From Pedobacter sp. MC2016-15 (GTDB lineage: Bacteria > Bacteroidota > Bacteroidia > Sphingobacteriales > Sphingobacteriaceae), in assembly GCF_026239695.1 (NCBI RefSeq), contig NZ_JAPIVS010000002.1:744001-808000 (forward strand): 64,000 bases of DNA, written 5' to 3'. Below the pieces are notes generated by a model that was given only the letters and a program-made list of their open reading frames with translations, was not told where the DNA came from and did not search any database. Made by a program: the position numbers and the translations under genes. Shown in pieces: positions 61,497 to 64,000 of this stretch (within the stretch, counting starts at the first letter, position 1; each line of letters opens with the position of its first letter).

Positions 61497-64000
61497 ATGA
61501 GAAAAAATCTACTTTTTACTTTCATGCTGGCAGTGCTTTTTTGTGTGCAGGGATTTGCACAGCAAAGGGTATTAAAGGGCCGTGTAACCGGCGCTACCGG
61601 CAAAGAAACTTTAATCGGCGTAAGTGTAAAGCTGAAAGGCACGCCAACAGGAACCACGACGGGTGCAGATGGGCAGTTTTCCCTGTCGGTACCTTCAGGT
61701 GGCGGCGTTCTGGTATTTACTTTCATTGGTTACGAAACCAGGGAGATCGCCACTGGCAACCAGACTTCCTTTGACATCGTACTGCCTGAAACAAACGAAG
61801 GACTCAATGAAGTCGTGGTAGTTGGTTACGGCACACAAAAGAGAAAAGAGATCTCCGGAGCCATATCTTCAGTTAAAGGATCAGAAATAGCAAACCTTGC
61901 CGTTGCGAGTCCGGACCGCGCCATTCAGGGCAAGGCTGCGGGTGTGCAGGTAAACTCCAGCAACGGACTTCCGGGTGGTGCCACCGAGGTACGTATCCGT
62001 GGTACGGGTTCTGTGAACGCAGGAAACGAGCCGCTGTACATCATCGACGGGGTACAGGTGTCTGCAGGTAGCCGTACGGTCAACCTTGCTTCATCAAACC
62101 CATTGAGCTCCCTCAACTCTAATGATATCGAGTCCGTAGAGATCCTCAAGGATGCTGCTGCAGCTTCAATTTATGGTGCACAGGCAGGTAACGGGGTCAT
62201 CATCATTACCACCAAAAAAGGTAAAGCAGGCAAACAGGAAATCAACTTCAGTACTTACTACGGGGTATCCAACCTGGTAAAAGGTATCGACCTGCTGAAT
62301 GGTCCTGAATGGACAGCGCTGAGCCGCGAATCTATCGTGAACACAGGAAACCTGGTGGGTGGATACAACGCGGATCAGGCCAACGGTCTTGCTGCCAATG
62401 CACCTACGTACGACTGGCTGGATGCAATTACGAGAAAAGGTAAAGTACAGAACTATGAGCTGTCAGTAAATGGCGGGAACGAGAAAATGCGTTATTTCAT
62501 CGCTACCTCCTACAATAATCAGGAGCATCAGTTCAAAGGTTACGATTTCAAAAGAGGCACATTCAGGGTAAACCTGGACAATAAACTGTCGGATAAATTC
62601 TCGCTTGAAACCAGGGTAAACCTGAGTACCGTTACGCAGAACTCTTCTGATATTCCATCGTTCCAAAACTACAATATCTTTATTACCGGTCTTGCGGGTA
62701 ACCCGATCGATCCGATTTACAGAGAAGACGGTTCAATCAATACGACACTGCGCCCGGGATGGGATAACCCGCTCTTCAGTTTGGAGAACAACAAAAACCT
62801 GGGTGTAACCAATCAGGGTATCGGTAATTTTGCACTCAACTATGATATCCTTCCGGGATTGAGGTTCAGGTCATCGTACTCGCTGGAATATACGACAACG
62901 GATGAAGAGCTGTTTTACGATCCGAGAAGTGCCGGCGGGGTGGCCGTAAACGGGGTAGTAAGGTTCAACAAATCGAACACCGTAAACTGGCAGACAGACC
63001 AAACGCTGACCTACAACCATGTTTTTGAAAAGAAACACAGCGTAACAGCCTTATTGGGATACAACTACAGGAATGAAGTTTACAGACTGCTGAACACACA
63101 AGGTAATGGTGTGGCGATACCTGCATTTGGCGAAACGCTGGCAGGAACAACTCCTTCGATATTATCATCTGTATTCAACCAGTTTAAAACTGCAGGTGCC
63201 TTTGCCCGTCTGGGTTATACCTACGATGATAAATACATTATCCAGGGAACACTGAGAAGAGACGGATCATCCCGTTTCGGCGACAATAATAAGTTTGGGT
63301 TTTTCCCGGCAGTATCGGGAGCATGGAGGATTAACAAGGAGGATTTCCTGAAGGATTCCAAAATTATATCCGACCTGAAACTGAGAGCCAGTTACGGGGA
63401 GACAGGAAACAGTGAGATCTCCTTCTACCCGGGTCTTTCCTTATTTGCATCAAATGCCAATGCCTCTTACAACAGCAGGGCAGGTATCGTGTTCAACCAG
63501 CTGGGGAACTCCAATGTGGGATGGGAGCGTAACGTGACCAAAAACTTTGGTGTCGACTATGGTTTGTTTGGAGGTCGTATCTCGGGATCGGTAGATTACT
63601 TTATCCGTACAACGAAAGACCTGCTGCTGAACAGGCCGCTGCCAAATACTTCGGGATTTGCCAGCATTGCTGAAAACATCGGCTCCCTGGAGAACAAAGG
63701 TTTTGAGATCGGCCTGTCGACCATGAACCTTACCGGTGAATTTAAATGGAACACGGATTTCAACATCACGTTCATCAAGAATAAAGTATTATCACTATTG
63801 GTTGAAGGACAGGATTTACCGGCCAACAATCTCTGGATTGGCAAGCCGCTGGGTCTGATCTATGTGCCGCACTGGGCAGGGGTAAACCCGGCAGACGGAA
63901 GGCCGATGTGGTATGATGTGAACGGTAATATTACGTATACACCAACAGCAGCGGACAGGAAGTTCTCTGAAGACAATACAAGAACGCCAAAATATTATGG
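61497..64000 (+). CDS. SusC/RagA TonB-dependent receptor, 3' end outside window
   Basis: The first 834 residues of a further SusC. Signal MRKNLLFTFMLAVLFCVQGF, then carboxypeptidase-like domain (about 24-105, VLKGRVTGATGKETLIGVSVKLKG), LNEVVVVGYGTQKRKE as TonB-box area, plug (SPDRAIQGKAAGVQVNS, PLYIIDGVQ, ILKDAAAASIYGAQAGNGVI) and most of the barrel, including the RRDGSSRFGDNNKFGFFPAVSGAW signature. No STN domain. It follows the propeller/amidohydrolase gene by 54 bases on the same strand and probably belongs to the same uptake region. The gene is cut only by the window edge; a susD partner would be expected just beyond. Confidence 0.96.
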   Translation, partial: MRKNLLFTFMLAVLFCVQGFAQQRVLKGRVTGATGKETLIGVSVKLKGTPTGTTTGADGQFSLSVPSGGGVLVFTFIGYETREIATGNQTSFDIVLPETNEGLNEVVVVGYGTQKRKEISGAISSVKGSEIANLAVASPDRAIQGKAAGVQVNSSNGLPGGATEVRIRGTGSVNAGNEPLYIIDGVQVSAGSRTVNLASSNPLSSLNSNDIESVEILKDAAAASIYGAQAGNGVIIITTKKGKAGKQEINFSTYYGVSNLVKGIDLLNGPEWTALSRESIVNTGNLVGGYNADQANGLAANAPTYDWLDAITRKGKVQNYELSVNGGNEKMRYFIATSYNNQEHQFKGYDFKRGTFRVNLDNKLSDKFSLETRVNLSTVTQNSSDIPSFQNYNIFITGLAGNPIDPIYREDGSINTTLRPGWDNPLFSLENNKNLGVTNQGIGNFALNYDILPGLRFRSSYSLEYTTTDEELFYDPRSAGGVAVNGVVRFNKSNTVNWQTDQTLTYNHVFEKKHSVTALLGYNYRNEVYRLLNTQGNGVAIPAFGETLAGTTPSILSSVFNQFKTAGAFARLGYTYDDKYIIQGTLRRDGSSRFGDNNKFGFFPAVSGAWRINKEDFLKDSKIISDLKLRASYGETGNSEISFYPGLSLFASNANASYNSRAGIVFNQLGNSNVGWERNVTKNFGVDYGLFGGRISGSVDYFIRTTKDLLLNRPLPNTSGFASIAENIGSLENKGFEIGLSTMNLTGEFKWNTDFNITFIKNKVLSLLVEGQDLPANNLWIGKPLGLIYVPHWAGVNPADGRPMWYDVNGNITYTPTAADRKFSEDNTRTPKYY

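Overview
The window looks like chromosomal DNA from a Bacteroidota member of the family Sphingobacteriaceae, most likely Pedobacter or a close relative. The evidence is four SusC-type receptors with three SusD partners, an ECF sigma/FecR pair, 7TMR-DISM sensor proteins, and promoters of the Bacteroidota type (TTTG, about 19 bases, TAnnTTTG) with few Shine-Dalgarno sequences. No phage, plasmid, CRISPR or intact insertion sequence was seen. All assignments come from reading the sequence; no database search was run.

Layout. 1-2360: carA (cut by the window edge), panB and an RluA-type pseudouridine synthase. 2372-10765: a small lipoprotein, then a compact glycan-uptake locus (GH30 glycosidase, SusD, SusC), preceded by a membrane protein that joins a 7TMR-DISM sensor to the zinc-ribbon/helix-turn-helix part of an IS1595-type transposase, probably the locus regulator. 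10846-31345: mostly housekeeping genes (lgt, an MFS exporter, a hybrid histidine kinase, ssb-like, a TonB receptor, icd, dnaX, a ThuA protein, rpsF-rpsR-rplI, transaldolase, mtgA, an MBL hydrolase, two Fe-S electron-transfer proteins). 31480-31668: tRNA-Phe with a clear promoter and terminator.

31757-39684: an ECF sigma factor, FecR anti-sigma factor, STN-domain SusC, SusD and a secreted phosphodiesterase/phosphatase-like enzyme; this reads as a self-sensing uptake locus, perhaps for a phosphate ester. 39709-46569: two secreted peptidases (S9 and M28), a LytS/LytTR two-component system and methionine aminopeptidase. 46640-64000: a second large accessory region with an exported amidohydrolase, SusC/SusD, a Tat-exported SelA-like PLP enzyme, RidA, a glutaminase-type DUF4965 protein, a beta-propeller/amidohydrolase fusion and the start of another SusC. 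Together these suggest import and periplasmic breakdown of an unidentified nitrogen-containing compound.

Most notable observations: (1) dnaX carries a run of ten A's exactly after the clamp-loader domains, with stop codons immediately downstream in both other frames, predicting slippage to a short gamma-like form; (2) the sensor fused to a domesticated transposase DNA-binding region; (3) the exported amidohydrolase plus SelA-like enzyme around a SusCD pair; (4) several genes with a -7 promoter box 3-4 bases before ATG, predicting leaderless mRNAs; (5) an inverted-repeat element between a TonB receptor gene and icd.
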